From an uncultured Bacillota bacterium (GTDB taxonomy: Bacteria > Bacillota > Clostridia > Peptostreptococcales > Anaerovoracaceae), in contig CAKMKG010000027.1 in the NCBI GenBank assembly GCA_927441425.1, positions 31,770-95,769 on the forward strand: a DNA stretch of 64,000 bases, in the 5' to 3' direction. This document shows positions 1 through 7,064 of this stretch, in pieces (position 1 is the first letter of the stretch; each line of letters starts with the position of its first letter). The notes under the pieces are model-generated. The model saw only the letters and a program-made list of their open reading frames with translations. It searched no databases and had not been told where the DNA came from. Both the position numbers and the translations under genes were made by a program.

Positions 1-2
1 CT

Positions 3-599
3 AATTATGCTTACTATAAAATATATGCCTTGGGTGAATTTGCATCGTTGGATAAGTTAGTATTCACCAATTGGAAGAAGGAAGAATTTAACCACCAAGA
101 CATTAACGGCACTTTGTTAATCGGTATGGACTTTGGCTTTGTAAATGATGCTTCTACCTTAGTAGCCAGTATCTTGGATGAAGAAACCAAGACAATCTAT
201 GTCTTTGATGAATGGGGCAGCACCAATAAAACCAATGATGAATTAGCCAACATTATCAAGGCAAAAGGATATTCTAAGTCATTGATAATAGCCGATAGTG
301 CAGAACAAAAAAGCATAGAGGAAATACGGAGATTAGGCATACAAAGAATAAGGCCAAGCGTTAAAGGGGCTGACAGTGTATTACATGGTATTCAAAGACT
401 ACAGCAGTACAGCATGGTAGTACATCCTTCACTGGAAGGACTTATTACAGAGTTAGAAAACTATAGCTGGCAGAAGGATAAACAGACAGGGGAATACATA
501 AACAAGCCACTGGATGAATACAACCACTACATTGATGCCTTAAGATACAGCCTACAATGTGCAAATAACAATAAAGTAAAATTCTTTAAATCACTATAA
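3..599 (+). CDS. Phage terminase large subunit, C-terminal part (partial)
   Basis: The reading frame is open from the first bases of the window, so the gene begins upstream; the in-frame TTG at 30 is not a real start. The visible 198 residues are the RNase H-like nuclease domain that cuts concatemeric phage DNA during packaging. It shows the first acidic strand (LLIGMDFGFVNDAS), a central LIIADSAEQ block and the last acidic motif DEYNHYIDALRYSL near the C-terminus. The ATPase half with its Walker motifs would be off-window. The portal gene follows after a hairpin, as in many siphoviruses. The family assignment is firm; the exact subgroup is not. Confidence 0.88.
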   Translation, partial: NYAYYKIYALGEFASLDKLVFTNWKKEEFNHQDINGTLLIGMDFGFVNDASTLVASILDEETKTIYVFDEWGSTNKTNDELANIIKAKGYSKSLIIADSAEQKSIEEIRRLGIQRIRPSVKGADSVLHGIQRLQQYSMVVHPSLEGLITELENYSWQKDKQTGEYINKPLDEYNHYIDALRYSLQCANNNKVKFFKSL

Positions 600-626
600 C
601 ACCAGCAGGTGTTTTTTTTATTTTTT
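598..626 (+). terminator. Terminator-like hairpin after terminase gene
   Basis: A perfect 6-bp stem AACACC/GGTGTT with loop AGCA (598-613) is followed by a long T run (614-626). It overlaps the terminase stop codon and lies just before the portal ribosome binding site. By structure it is an intrinsic terminator, although the late operon must be read through it. Confidence 0.6.
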
Positions 627-642
627 GGAAGGGGGAACGTAC

Positions 643-1941
643 TTGTATATTATTAATTCCCTAGATGAATTAACACAAGACAAGATATGCAGTATCATAC
701 AGAAACATAACACAGAGGACAGGCCAAGGCTACAGAACCTTGAAAACTACTATTTAGGTAAACACAAGATATTACAGCGACAAATGACGGACAGCACCAA
801 GCCTAACAATAAAGTGGTAATTAACTACCCTGCCTTGATATGCGATAGCTATTCAAGTTACCTTTGCGGAAGCCCTGTTTCATATACAGGGGATGAAGGC
901 ATATTAGAAACACTTCAATATTCAGATGTGGCTGACTTGGATTTAGAAACAGCCAGAAACATTAACATATTTGGTTTTGGGGTTAATCAGTCATACATAG
1001 ACAGCAGCAAGCAAACTAGGTTTGTTAATATCAATCCTAAAGAAGTTATCTTTGTTTATGATGGCACAGTGGAAAACAATATCCTTGCTGTTATCAGATA
1101 CTACACCTTAGATGAAAGTGACAGCCAAGCTTACCATGTGGAAGTATGGGATAGTGCAAAGTGCAGTTATTACAAAACCAATAATGCCTATTCAGCATTG
1201 GAATTTGTTAATGAACAGCTACACTTCTTTAAAGATGTGCCTTTCATTGAATTTCTGAATAACTCATACAGACAATCTAGCTTTGAAGAAGTAATAACCT
1301 TGATTGATGGATTAGAAAAGCTTACAAGTGATGAAGTAAACACCTTTGAACAGTTTTGCGACTGTTACATGATTTTAAAAGGCTGTGTCATGGATGATAA
1401 TGATTTACAGGAAATGAAGGTAAAAAGGGTAATACAGTTTGATGGTATAGATGCTTCAATAGAATACCTTACCAAAGAAGTAAACATTGAGCAGATAACA
1501 GCATTAAAGCAGGACTTTGTAACCAATATCCACAAGATAAGCTGTGTGCCTGATATGTCAGATGAAAACTTTGCCAACAATGCTTCAGGTGTGGCTATTC
1601 GTTATAAACTACTTTCCTTTGAGAATGAAACAAGCCAGAAGGAAAGAAAGTTTAAGAAGGGGCTACAGCGCAGGATTAAGCTTATTGAAAACATGCTAAA
1701 CATCATATCAAAGACAGAATACTTAGATGTTAAGATAGCCTTCACAAGAAACTTACCAGTTAATGAAGTGGAACAAGGCCAGCTAATAGGAAACCTTAGA
1801 GGGCTTGTATCTGATGAAACGCTACTATCTCAAATATCATTTGTTGATGATGTAGATGCAGAATTAAAGCTACTTAAGGAACAACAGAAGGTAGCTGCTT
1901 CACTATATAGCTTTGGTGGTGATGAAGCTGATGAAGAGTAA
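643..1941 (+). CDS. Phage portal protein
   Basis: This protein of about 432 residues belongs to the SPP1 gp6-like portal family. It forms the dodecameric ring at one capsid vertex through which DNA enters and to which connector proteins attach. Recognition rests on the opening HNTEDRPRLQNLENYYLGKHKIL, the NPKEVIFVYDG and PFIEFLNN strands, the acidic C-terminus and its place between terminase and minor head gene. The start is taken as TTG 643 because GGAAGGGGG at 627-635 lies 7 bases before it; the TTG at 625 has no such site. The end overlaps the start of the next gene, implying coupled translation. Confidence 0.85.
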   Translation: MYIINSLDELTQDKICSIIQKHNTEDRPRLQNLENYYLGKHKILQRQMTDSTKPNNKVVINYPALICDSYSSYLCGSPVSYTGDEGILETLQYSDVADLDLETARNINIFGFGVNQSYIDSSKQTRFVNINPKEVIFVYDGTVENNILAVIRYYTLDESDSQAYHVEVWDSAKCSYYKTNNAYSALEFVNEQLHFFKDVPFIEFLNNSYRQSSFEEVITLIDGLEKLTSDEVNTFEQFCDCYMILKGCVMDDNDLQEMKVKRVIQFDGIDASIEYLTKEVNIEQITALKQDFVTNIHKISCVPDMSDENFANNASGVAIRYKLLSFENETSQKERKFKKGLQRRIKLIENMLNIISKTEYLDVKIAFTRNLPVNEVEQGQLIGNLRGLVSDETLLSQISFVDDVDAELKLLKEQQKVAASLYSFGGDEADEE

Positions 1942-2740
1942 CAGCCGATACTGGACAAAGAGAATTAACAAGCAGCAAGAAGCCTTATATGATAAGTCAG
2001 TAGAAGAAACACAGAAGAAACTACAGCAGGTATATAACAATTCCATGAAAGTGGTTAAGGCCGATATGACTGATTTGTATTTGAAAATCATAGAAGGTAA
2101 TCCAGATGGCACTATCAGTATTAATGACTTGTATAAATTCAATAGGCTTTCAGACTTACAGGTACAGCTATACAAACAGCTTAAGGTTTTAGGCAATGCG
2201 GAAATTGACATAATGAATGAACGGTTTACCGCCATGTATAAAACCAATGAAAGCATTATACATAGAGAAATGCCAAAGGAAATAGTTACAGGAACATTAA
2301 ACCCTGCCAGTGACAAGGCAGTAAAGGAAGTGCTTAATTCCGTATGGTGTGCTGATGGTAAAACATGGAGTGCTAGAGTATGGAATAATAAGATGCTTCT
2401 ACAGCAGAGGGTTGAAAGGGGCTTAGTAGACTGTGTAGCTAGAGGTGTAGCCAAGGATGAATTAGTCAAGCAGCTAATGACTGATTTTAAGACAGGCTTC
2501 ATGGAAGCAGATAGGATAGTAAGAACTGAATTAACCTTTGTACAAGGACAATCTACAGCAAAGAGTTACCAGAGTGCAGGCATAGAAAAGTATGAATTTC
2601 TTGCAGCCCATGACAGCAGAACCAGCGACATATGCAAAGGGCTTGATGGTAAGATATTTGCCTTTTCACAAATGAAGGTTGGCAAGAATTACCCACCTAC
2701 ACATGTTTATTGCAGAAGTACAGTAACACCAGTTTTATAA
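1931..2740 (+). CDS. Phage minor head / head morphogenesis protein (SPP1 gp7-like)
   Basis: This 269-residue protein is of the phage Mu F / SPP1 gp7 type, a few copies of which bind the portal inside the head. The N-terminus is long, helical and lysine/glutamine rich. The C-terminal third carries the family's conserved block with RTELTFVQGQ, HDSRTSDIC and a histidine/cysteine end (PPTHVYCRSTV), often proposed to bind metal. Several in-frame starts exist at 1913-1931. ATG 1931 is preferred because GGTGGTGAT at 1915-1923, nearly the full anti-16S complement, sits 7 bases upstream. It overlaps the portal gene by 11 bases. Confidence 0.82.
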   Translation: MKSNSRYWTKRINKQQEALYDKSVEETQKKLQQVYNNSMKVVKADMTDLYLKIIEGNPDGTISINDLYKFNRLSDLQVQLYKQLKVLGNAEIDIMNERFTAMYKTNESIIHREMPKEIVTGTLNPASDKAVKEVLNSVWCADGKTWSARVWNNKMLLQQRVERGLVDCVARGVAKDELVKQLMTDFKTGFMEADRIVRTELTFVQGQSTAKSYQSAGIEKYEFLAAHDSRTSDICKGLDGKIFAFSQMKVGKNYPPTHVYCRSTVTPVL

Positions 2741-2741
2741 T

Positions 2742-2762
2742 ACACCGTTTCAGGTGTTTTAT
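2742..2762 (+). terminator. Weak terminator-like hairpin
   Basis: A 5-bp stem ACACC/GGTGT (2742-2757) is followed by TTTAT just after the minor head stop codon. The remaining bases up to 2847 show nothing but the scaffold gene's ribosome binding site, AAAGGAGAT. Confidence 0.35.
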
Positions 2763-2847
2763 ATTGTCTTACAGGGGCTAGACATAAAACAAGCAACTAT
2801 TACATCTAGGGCTGGTTAAGGCCAGTACTATAAAAGGAGATATACGA

Positions 2848-3378
2848 ATGGCAGAAGATATAAACACAGGGTTAGATAAAGATAGCTATAGCAAAGATGA
2901 AGTAATGGCTATGCTACAGTCTGAAACTGATAAGAGAGTGACAGAAGCCTTAAAGAAGGCAGACAGAAAGACACAGGATAAAATCAAGGAAGCTGAAAAG
3001 CTTGCCAAGATGAATGAAGAAGAAAAGTTTCAGTATCAGCTACAAGAGAAGGAAAAGACATTAGCAGATAGAGAAAAGCAAATAGCCTTAATGGAAAATA
3101 AGAATGAAGCCGTAAAAATTCTATCAGAAAAGAAGCTTCCTGTGGAAGTAATAGACTTTCTGGTTGCAGATGATGCGGATAAAACAATGAAGAATATTAA
3201 CTTATTTGAAAAGGTATTTGCAGCAGCAGTAAAGGAACGTATACCATCAAACACACCTAAAGGTACTAATACACCTGAAGGCGGTATAAACAAAGAAGCC
3301 TTTTCCAAGATGACAGCAAAACAGATGCAGGAACTTTACCAAACTGATAGAAACCTATTTGAACAACTAGCAAAATAA
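2848..3378 (+). CDS. Phage capsid scaffolding protein (DUF4355-like)
   Basis: This protein of 176 residues directly precedes the capsid gene, the standard place for a scaffold. It is highly charged and predicted to be mostly coiled coil (about residues 20-90, rich in K, E and Q), followed by a small folded part with LPVEVIDFLVADDADK and a short basic/aromatic tail that would contact the capsid. These traits match DUF4355 scaffolds of Firmicutes siphoviruses. It would guide capsid assembly and then leave the shell. No protease gene is seen beside it, which suits scaffolds that exit without cleavage. Confidence 0.75.
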   Translation: MAEDINTGLDKDSYSKDEVMAMLQSETDKRVTEALKKADRKTQDKIKEAEKLAKMNEEEKFQYQLQEKEKTLADREKQIALMENKNEAVKILSEKKLPVEVIDFLVADDADKTMKNINLFEKVFAAAVKERIPSNTPKGTNTPEGGINKEAFSKMTAKQMQELYQTDRNLFEQLAK

Positions 3379-3386
3379 CTAAGAAG

Positions 3387-3407
3387 CCACTTGTGAAAGT
3401 GGTTTTT
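3387..3407 (+). terminator. Terminator-like hairpin before capsid gene
   Basis: Stem CCACTT/AAGTGG with loop GTGA (3387-3402) is followed by TTTTTC and a second T run. It falls between scaffold and capsid genes. Confidence 0.55.
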
Positions 3408-3440
3408 CTATTTTTTGAAATAACAAGGAGAAATAAATAA

Positions 3441-4235
3441 ATGGCAAATACAATTTATGAAAACTTTGTATTACAGGCAAAGCTTGCAGACTTACTTAAT
3501 ACAAGACTAAACACTAGAGCATTGATGACGGTAGATAATTCCCTGACAGAAACAGCAGGAATGATAAAGAAAATTAATACCTATACATACACTGGTGCAG
3601 TACAAACAGTTGCTATGGGTGCTAAGAATACAGTAAGAGGTGCAATATCATTCAGTACTTCCAGCTATGAAGTAGCAGTAGCACAGCAAGTATTTGATTA
3701 CTTTGATGAAGAAATTGCAACAGACCCTATGGTACTTGATATGGGTATGAAGGGTGCTTCCACTCTTATGGTTAATGACATGAATACCAAATACTTTGCA
3801 GAGTTGGCAAAAGCAACACTATCACAGACTTATGCCTTTGGTGAAGCTATTTCCTATGAAACAGTAGTAGATGCAATTCAGAAGATGAACCTTGAAGATG
3901 AAAGTGGCCTATTCCTTGTAATCGGTACGGATTTGAAAGCAGACATTAGAAAAGATGCAGATTTTAAGGGTGCTGAACTTGGTAAAATCCTGTTTGATGG
4001 ACAGATTGGTACTATTTCAGGTGTGCCTGTTATTGTTTCCAAGCTTGTACCTGCAAAGGTAGCTTATCTTGCTACTAAGGAAGCTGTAACTGTTTATACC
4101 AAGAAAGACAGTGAAGTGGAACAGGAACGTGACGGAGAAGCCAGAAAGAATACCGTCATTATGAGAAAAGTTAATCTTGTAGCTTTAACTGATGCTACCA
4201 AGGTTGTAGCAATTTCTGAAGCTGAAGAAGCGTAA
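3441..4235 (+). CDS. Phage major capsid protein
   Basis: This 264-residue protein follows the scaffold and precedes the connector genes. It has a sequence style typical of short HK97-fold capsid proteins of Firmicutes siphoviruses: an N-terminal helix (NFVLQAKLADLLNTRL), a long spine-helix region (LDMGMKGASTLMVNDMNTKYFAELAKAT) and a late strand with GTISGVPVIVSK. It builds the icosahedral shell. The start ATG 3441 lies behind AACAAGGAG. The identification depends more on gene order and general pattern than on an exact motif. Confidence 0.82.
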   Translation: MANTIYENFVLQAKLADLLNTRLNTRALMTVDNSLTETAGMIKKINTYTYTGAVQTVAMGAKNTVRGAISFSTSSYEVAVAQQVFDYFDEEIATDPMVLDMGMKGASTLMVNDMNTKYFAELAKATLSQTYAFGEAISYETVVDAIQKMNLEDESGLFLVIGTDLKADIRKDADFKGAELGKILFDGQIGTISGVPVIVSKLVPAKVAYLATKEAVTVYTKKDSEVEQERDGEARKNTVIMRKVNLVALTDATKVVAISEAEEA

Positions 4236-4236
4236 G

Positions 4237-4264
4237 AAGTGGGGGTTAATCCCCCACTTTGTTT
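4237..4264 (+). terminator. Strong hairpin after capsid gene
   Basis: A perfect 9-bp stem, AAGTGGGGG against CCCCCACTT with loop TTAAT (4237-4259), is followed by TGTTT. The T run is modest, so it may be a weak terminator or a hairpin that stabilises the abundant capsid mRNA. Confidence 0.55.
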
Positions 4265-4280
4265 ATAAAGGATGATGACA

Positions 4281-4574
4281 ATGAAAGAGAAAATAAAGGC
4301 ATTGCTAAACATACAAGACACTTCTAAGGATGCGGTTCTTACCATTCTTATAGAAGATGCACAGGCTTTTGTATTGGATTATTGCAACATAGATACTTAT
4401 TCAGTAAGCCTTGACGGTATTGTCATTAAGATGGTTTTGGAAAGCTATAACAAGCTAGGGGCAGAGGGTGTAACCAGTAAAAACTACAGTGGAATATCTG
4501 AAAGCTATACGAATGATTACAGCCCTTTCATATATAAACAGCTAAACAAACACAGACGAATAAGAATGATTTAA
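4281..4574 (+). CDS. Phage head-tail connector (gp6-like adaptor)
   Basis: This small protein of 97 residues sits directly after the capsid gene, where adaptor proteins that dock under the portal are encoded. The N-terminus MKEKIKALLNIQDTSKDAVL and the following helix with DAQAFVLDYCNID resemble the family of DNA-packaging / gp6-like connectors. The start is placed at ATG 4281 because AAAGGA (4267-4272) lies 8 bases before it; the in-frame ATG at 4272 is inside that site. The next gene follows after 11 bases. Confidence 0.7.
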   Translation: MKEKIKALLNIQDTSKDAVLTILIEDAQAFVLDYCNIDTYSVSLDGIVIKMVLESYNKLGAEGVTSKNYSGISESYTNDYSPFIYKQLNKHRRIRMI

Positions 4575-4585
4575 GGGGTGGTATT

Positions 4586-4882
4586 ATGTTTAACTCACAG
4601 CAAAACCAGCATGATGTATATACATTTACCACCATCTTGAATGACTACAATGAAGAAGTGAAAACACCATCTTTTTATAAGTCAGTCAGTATGTTTATAT
4701 CCCTGCTTCAGCATAACCAATACACAGCTAATGATTTAAGGCTTTTGAATTGTAATTACTTAGCCCTTACCAGTGATAGGACACTTTCTAAAGGCATGGT
4801 TATAGACAGCAGATATACCATTGAGTTTATCAATGACTATGGCAAAGAAGTAATCCTGTACCTAAAGGAAGTGACAGAATGA
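4586..4882 (+). CDS. Putative phage head-closure (stopper) protein
   Basis: At 98 residues this is probably the head-closure or stopper protein of the SPP1 gp16 type, which plugs the connector after packaging. The evidence is position (second gene after the capsid, before an HK97 gp10-like gene), size and a mainly beta pattern ending in YTIEFINDYGKEVILYLKEV. No diagnostic motif is visible. ATG 4586 follows the site AAGGGGTGG. The end overlaps the next gene by four bases (ATGA). Confidence 0.6.
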   Translation: MFNSQQNQHDVYTFTTILNDYNEEVKTPSFYKSVSMFISLLQHNQYTANDLRLLNCNYLALTSDRTLSKGMVIDSRYTIEFINDYGKEVILYLKEVTE

Positions 4883-5301
4883 CAGTTAAGGTAGATGCTA
4901 ATGATGTTCTGGCTAACCTACAGAAGTTTATAGACAATGGCATGGATGATAGGCTTGCTTCTTCAATGGAAAAGGCTTGCTTATATGTGGAAGGAAATAC
5001 CAAGAGAAATGCCCCTGTAGATGACGGACAATTACGGCAGAGTATAACCCATGATGTAGATAGGAACAGTGGGAGCATTGAAGGCTATGTAGGCACAAAT
5101 GTAGAGTATGCCCCCTATGTACATCAAGGTACAGGTATTTATGCTGTTAATGGTGACGGTAGGCAGCAAGTGCCTTGGGAATATCAATCGGCAGATGGTA
5201 CTTTCCATAAGACAATAGGCCAACATGCTAACCCATTTATGAAAAAGGCCATAGAAGAAAGCAAGGATAATTTAACTAAATACTTTGAAGGGATTGTTTA
5301 A
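4879..5301 (+). CDS. HK97 gp10-like phage protein (head-tail / tail completion)
   Basis: This 140-residue protein matches the HK97 gp10 family. The run KRNAPVDDGQLRQSI (a turn rich in P, D and G followed by a helix), VGTNVEYAPYVHQGTG and the C-terminal NPFMKKAIEES are the family's usual landmarks. Such proteins act at the head-tail junction or in tail completion. The gene starts inside the stop codon of the previous one (ATGA), indicating coupled translation. Confidence 0.8.
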   Translation: MTVKVDANDVLANLQKFIDNGMDDRLASSMEKACLYVEGNTKRNAPVDDGQLRQSITHDVDRNSGSIEGYVGTNVEYAPYVHQGTGIYAVNGDGRQQVPWEYQSADGTFHKTIGQHANPFMKKAIEESKDNLTKYFEGIV

Positions 5302-5302
5302 G

Positions 5303-5638
5303 ATGATAGAAGTAATAAATGCAATTGAAGCGGTTGTTTCTATTCCTGTGCTGCCCCTTCAATCTAAGAAGAAACAGGAACAGATAATATATAACATAAC
5401 CCCTAACAGTGATGATGGCTTGGTAAATCAGTCGACACTTGAATTAAATATAGTGGCAAATACCTTGGCTAATGCTGAAGCATATGACACAGCCATAAGG
5501 CTGGCACTACTTAATACAGGAGATACATCACAGGTAAATGGGATTAATAAAATAACACTTAACGGTGGTGGCACTCTTACCAGTGAAGCAGGAGTACACC
5601 GCTTTGTAAATTATGTGATAACAAGGAGAAGTAAATAA
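5303..5638 (+). CDS. Putative tail terminator / tail completion protein
   Basis: This protein of 111 residues lies between the HK97 gp10-like gene and the tail-tube gene, the usual slot of the tail terminator that caps the tail tube and joins it to the head. The central segment LELNIVANTLANAEAYDTAIRLAL resembles the strand-helix core of such proteins, but no exact motif is recognised. The start is ATG 5303 behind GAAGGGA (5287-5293); an upstream in-frame TTG would overlap the preceding gene. Its stop codon shares a base with the next start. Confidence 0.55.
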   Translation: MIEVINAIEAVVSIPVLPLQSKKKQEQIIYNITPNSDDGLVNQSTLELNIVANTLANAEAYDTAIRLALLNTGDTSQVNGINKITLNGGGTLTSEAGVHRFVNYVITRRSK

Positions 5639-6159
5639 TGGCAGATTATATTCTTGGTTCAGGTGACTTATATCTGGTAGTGGCAGATGCTATTCCAGAA
5701 GATGAAACCTTTGAAACAGCAGGCAATAAGATTGGACATATTTCTGGCGGTGCTACTTTGTCTTACGGTAGTGAAACATATGAAGTAGTAGACGATTATA
5801 ACCAAGTATTAGGCAGAAGCATTACAAAAGAAGAAGTAACCTTTAAAACAGGCATTCTTACTTGGGATTTAGCCGTACTAAATAAGGTAATTGCTTCCAG
5901 TACTTATACAGCAGGAACAGGGGAAGCCCCAGATACAATTAAGATTGGTGGACAATCTTCAAGCGGTATTCAAAAGGTATGTGTAAGATTTATTCATACT
6001 ACCGCAGATAGCAAGAAGCTGAAAGTAACCCTTATCGGTAACAATGAAGCAGGGTTTGAACTTAACTTTATGAAAGACAAAGAAAGCATTATTGATGCAG
6101 AATTTAAAGCTTTGTCACAGGCTGATGGAACATTAGTAGAAATTACACTAGAGAAATAA
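5638..6159 (+). CDS. Phage major tail (tube) protein
   Basis: This 173-residue protein is the likely tail-tube subunit. It is beta rich, starts MADYILGSGDLYLV, and contains patterns common in siphovirus tube proteins such as GGATLSYGSETYEV and VTFKTGILTWDL. Its place just before the chaperone pair and tape measure supports the call. The tube polymerises around the tape measure protein into the DNA conduit. The start overlaps the previous stop by one base, and a hairpin with a GCAA loop follows. Confidence 0.8.
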   Translation: MADYILGSGDLYLVVADAIPEDETFETAGNKIGHISGGATLSYGSETYEVVDDYNQVLGRSITKEEVTFKTGILTWDLAVLNKVIASSTYTAGTGEAPDTIKIGGQSSSGIQKVCVRFIHTTADSKKLKVTLIGNNEAGFELNFMKDKESIIDAEFKALSQADGTLVEITLEK

Positions 6160-6165
6160 CGTTAA

Positions 6166-6185
6166 AAGGGGTAGCAATACCCCTT
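6166..6185 (+). terminator. Hairpin with GNRA-type loop after tail tube gene
   Basis: A perfect 8-bp stem AAGGGGTA/TACCCCTT is closed by GCAA. The T run is poor, so it may stop transcription only partly or protect the tube mRNA from 3' decay. Confidence 0.45.
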
Positions 6186-6196
6186 CTAAAAATATA

Positions 6197-6225
6197 TTGA
6201 TATTATTTGAAATAAGTGGTAAATT
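6197..6225 (+). promoter_or_regulatory. Sigma-70-type promoter within the tail operon
   Basis: TTGATA at 6197-6202 and TAAATT at 6220-6225 are separated by exactly 17 bases. It stands about 40 bases before a tiny gene that has its own terminator, so this part of the operon can be transcribed independently of the late genes. Confidence 0.55.
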
Positions 6226-6263
6226 AGAACGTATCCTATGAAAAGCAAATAATGGAGGTACTA

Positions 6264-6359
6264 ATGTCGAAGTATTTAATGTATGTGGCATTTTTAATAG
6301 TACTAGTTTCTGCCATAACAATATCATTTAATTATGGATGCGTAGTAGGACTAAAATAA
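6264..6359 (+). CDS. 31-residue single-pass membrane peptide (moron-like cargo)
   Basis: The gene starts at ATG 6264 behind a clear GGAGG at 6254-6258 and encodes MSKYLMYVAFLIVLVSAI followed by a short polar end. It is essentially one hydrophobic helix of about 18 residues, with a lysine at each end. It lies between tail tube and tail chaperone, flanked by a promoter and a strong terminator, a layout typical of phage morons expressed during lysogeny. No family is recognised. It could modify the host membrane, for instance in superinfection exclusion, but that is inference from size, location and context only. Confidence 0.6.
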   Translation: MSKYLMYVAFLIVLVSAITISFNYGCVVGLK

Positions 6360-6370
6360 CAATATCATAA

Positions 6371-6398
6371 AAACTGCAAATTATTTTGCAGTTTTTTT
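6371..6398 (+). terminator. Strong intrinsic terminator of the small cassette
   Basis: A perfect 10-bp stem AAACTGCAAA/TTTGCAGTTT with loop TTAT (6371-6394) is followed by TTTT. It ends the transcript of the 31-residue peptide gene just before the ribosome binding site of the tail chaperone gene. Confidence 0.75.
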
Positions 6399-6416
6399 CA
6401 TGAAGGAGATTATAAC

Positions 6417-6740
6417 ATGGCTAACAAACTAGATTTAACGGTACATACCAAGCGGTACTTTGAAGTAACCCTTCCAGATGGTGAAGTAATCAACATATCA
6501 AAACCAAGCCAAGGTTTGATTATTGATATGATGGCTATAGAACAGGCGGCAAAGGATATTGATACTAACAAAGCACTGGATATGTTTAATGACATTATCG
6601 TTAAAATCCTAAACAATAACAAAGAAGCCAAGAAGTTTACTGTTAAATATGTAAAGGATAACTTTGACTTTGAAATAGGCCAGATTTTTCTTACTGCTTA
6701 TATGGAGTTTGTACAAGAGGTACAATCAAACCCAAACTAA
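6417..6740 (+). CDS. Tail assembly chaperone, short form (gpG-like)
   Basis: This 107-residue product is read when no frameshift occurs. Its position between tail tube and tape measure, its size and the frameshift signal at its very end identify the lambda gpG equivalent. Such proteins coat the tape measure protein during tail assembly and are absent from the finished tail. The start ATG 6417 lies behind GAAGGAGAT. The pattern PDGEVINISKPSQGLIIDMMAIEQ is typical of a small beta strand plus helix domain seen in these chaperones. The stop codon TAA at 6738-6740 directly follows the slippery heptamer. Confidence 0.8.
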   Translation: MANKLDLTVHTKRYFEVTLPDGEVINISKPSQGLIIDMMAIEQAAKDIDTNKALDMFNDIIVKILNNNKEAKKFTVKYVKDNFDFEIGQIFLTAYMEFVQEVQSNPN

Positions 6741-7021
6741 TAATACCTATTGTATCTACTGATGAAGATGATGCGGTAGGCGGTTATCTTGATGGAGTAA
6801 TGGCAAATATCCATAGAGTAATCAAATACAGTAACCTTAACTACTTCCAAGTGCTTAATTTACCATGTGATGTATTTCAGATGATGGTTAAAAATAGCAT
6901 AGTGCAGGACTTATTAAAGACTGAAGAAGGAAGAAAAGAAATAGAAAAATACAAACGGCTTAACAGTACTACTCCTGACATGGAGAAGTTAGGCAGACAG
7001 TTTAATATACAAACAAAGTAA
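6417..7021 (+). CDS. Tail assembly chaperone, long form by -1 frameshift (gpGT-like)
   Basis: The -1 frame is open through and beyond the end of the short form. If ribosomes slip at CCCAAAC (6731-6737), translation continues as PKLIIPIVSTDEDDAVGG and on to the stop at 7019-7021, giving a fusion of about 201 residues. The ATG at 6800 in that frame has no ribosome binding site, so a separate gene is unlikely. Conserved long-tailed phages make such a fusion in a fixed ratio to the short form, the T part binding tape measure or tube protein. The coordinates describe the joined product: frame 0 to 6737, then -1 re-reading from 6737. Confidence 0.78.
6731..6737 (+). other. Programmed -1 frameshift site CCCAAAC
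   Basis: In the zero frame the heptamer reads C CCA AAC, a perfect X XXY YYZ slippery site, followed immediately by the TAA stop. An overlapping second match, A AAC CCA, lies at 6728-6734. The downstream -1 frame is open for 94 codons. Confidence 0.75.
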
Positions 7022-7046
7022 GCAGGGTGAAAGCCTTGCTATTTTT
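7021..7046 (+). terminator. Terminator-like hairpin before tape measure gene
   Basis: Stem AGCAGGG/CCTTGCT with one G-T pair (7021-7040) is followed by ATTTTTA. It overlaps the stop codon of the long chaperone form. Confidence 0.5.
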
Positions 7047-7064
7047 ATAGAAAGGGGGCTTATA

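Noticed and set aside
1903..2502. 199-codon minus-strand frame opposite the minor head gene
   Set aside because: Its sequence is rich in L, S and C as expected from the reverse of a lysine/glutamate-rich gene, and there is no ribosome binding site or family match.
6800..7021. Separate 73-residue phage gene starting at ATG 6800
   Set aside because: There is no ribosome binding site, and the frame is open upstream to the slippery site of the chaperone gene; it is the frameshifted tail of that gene.
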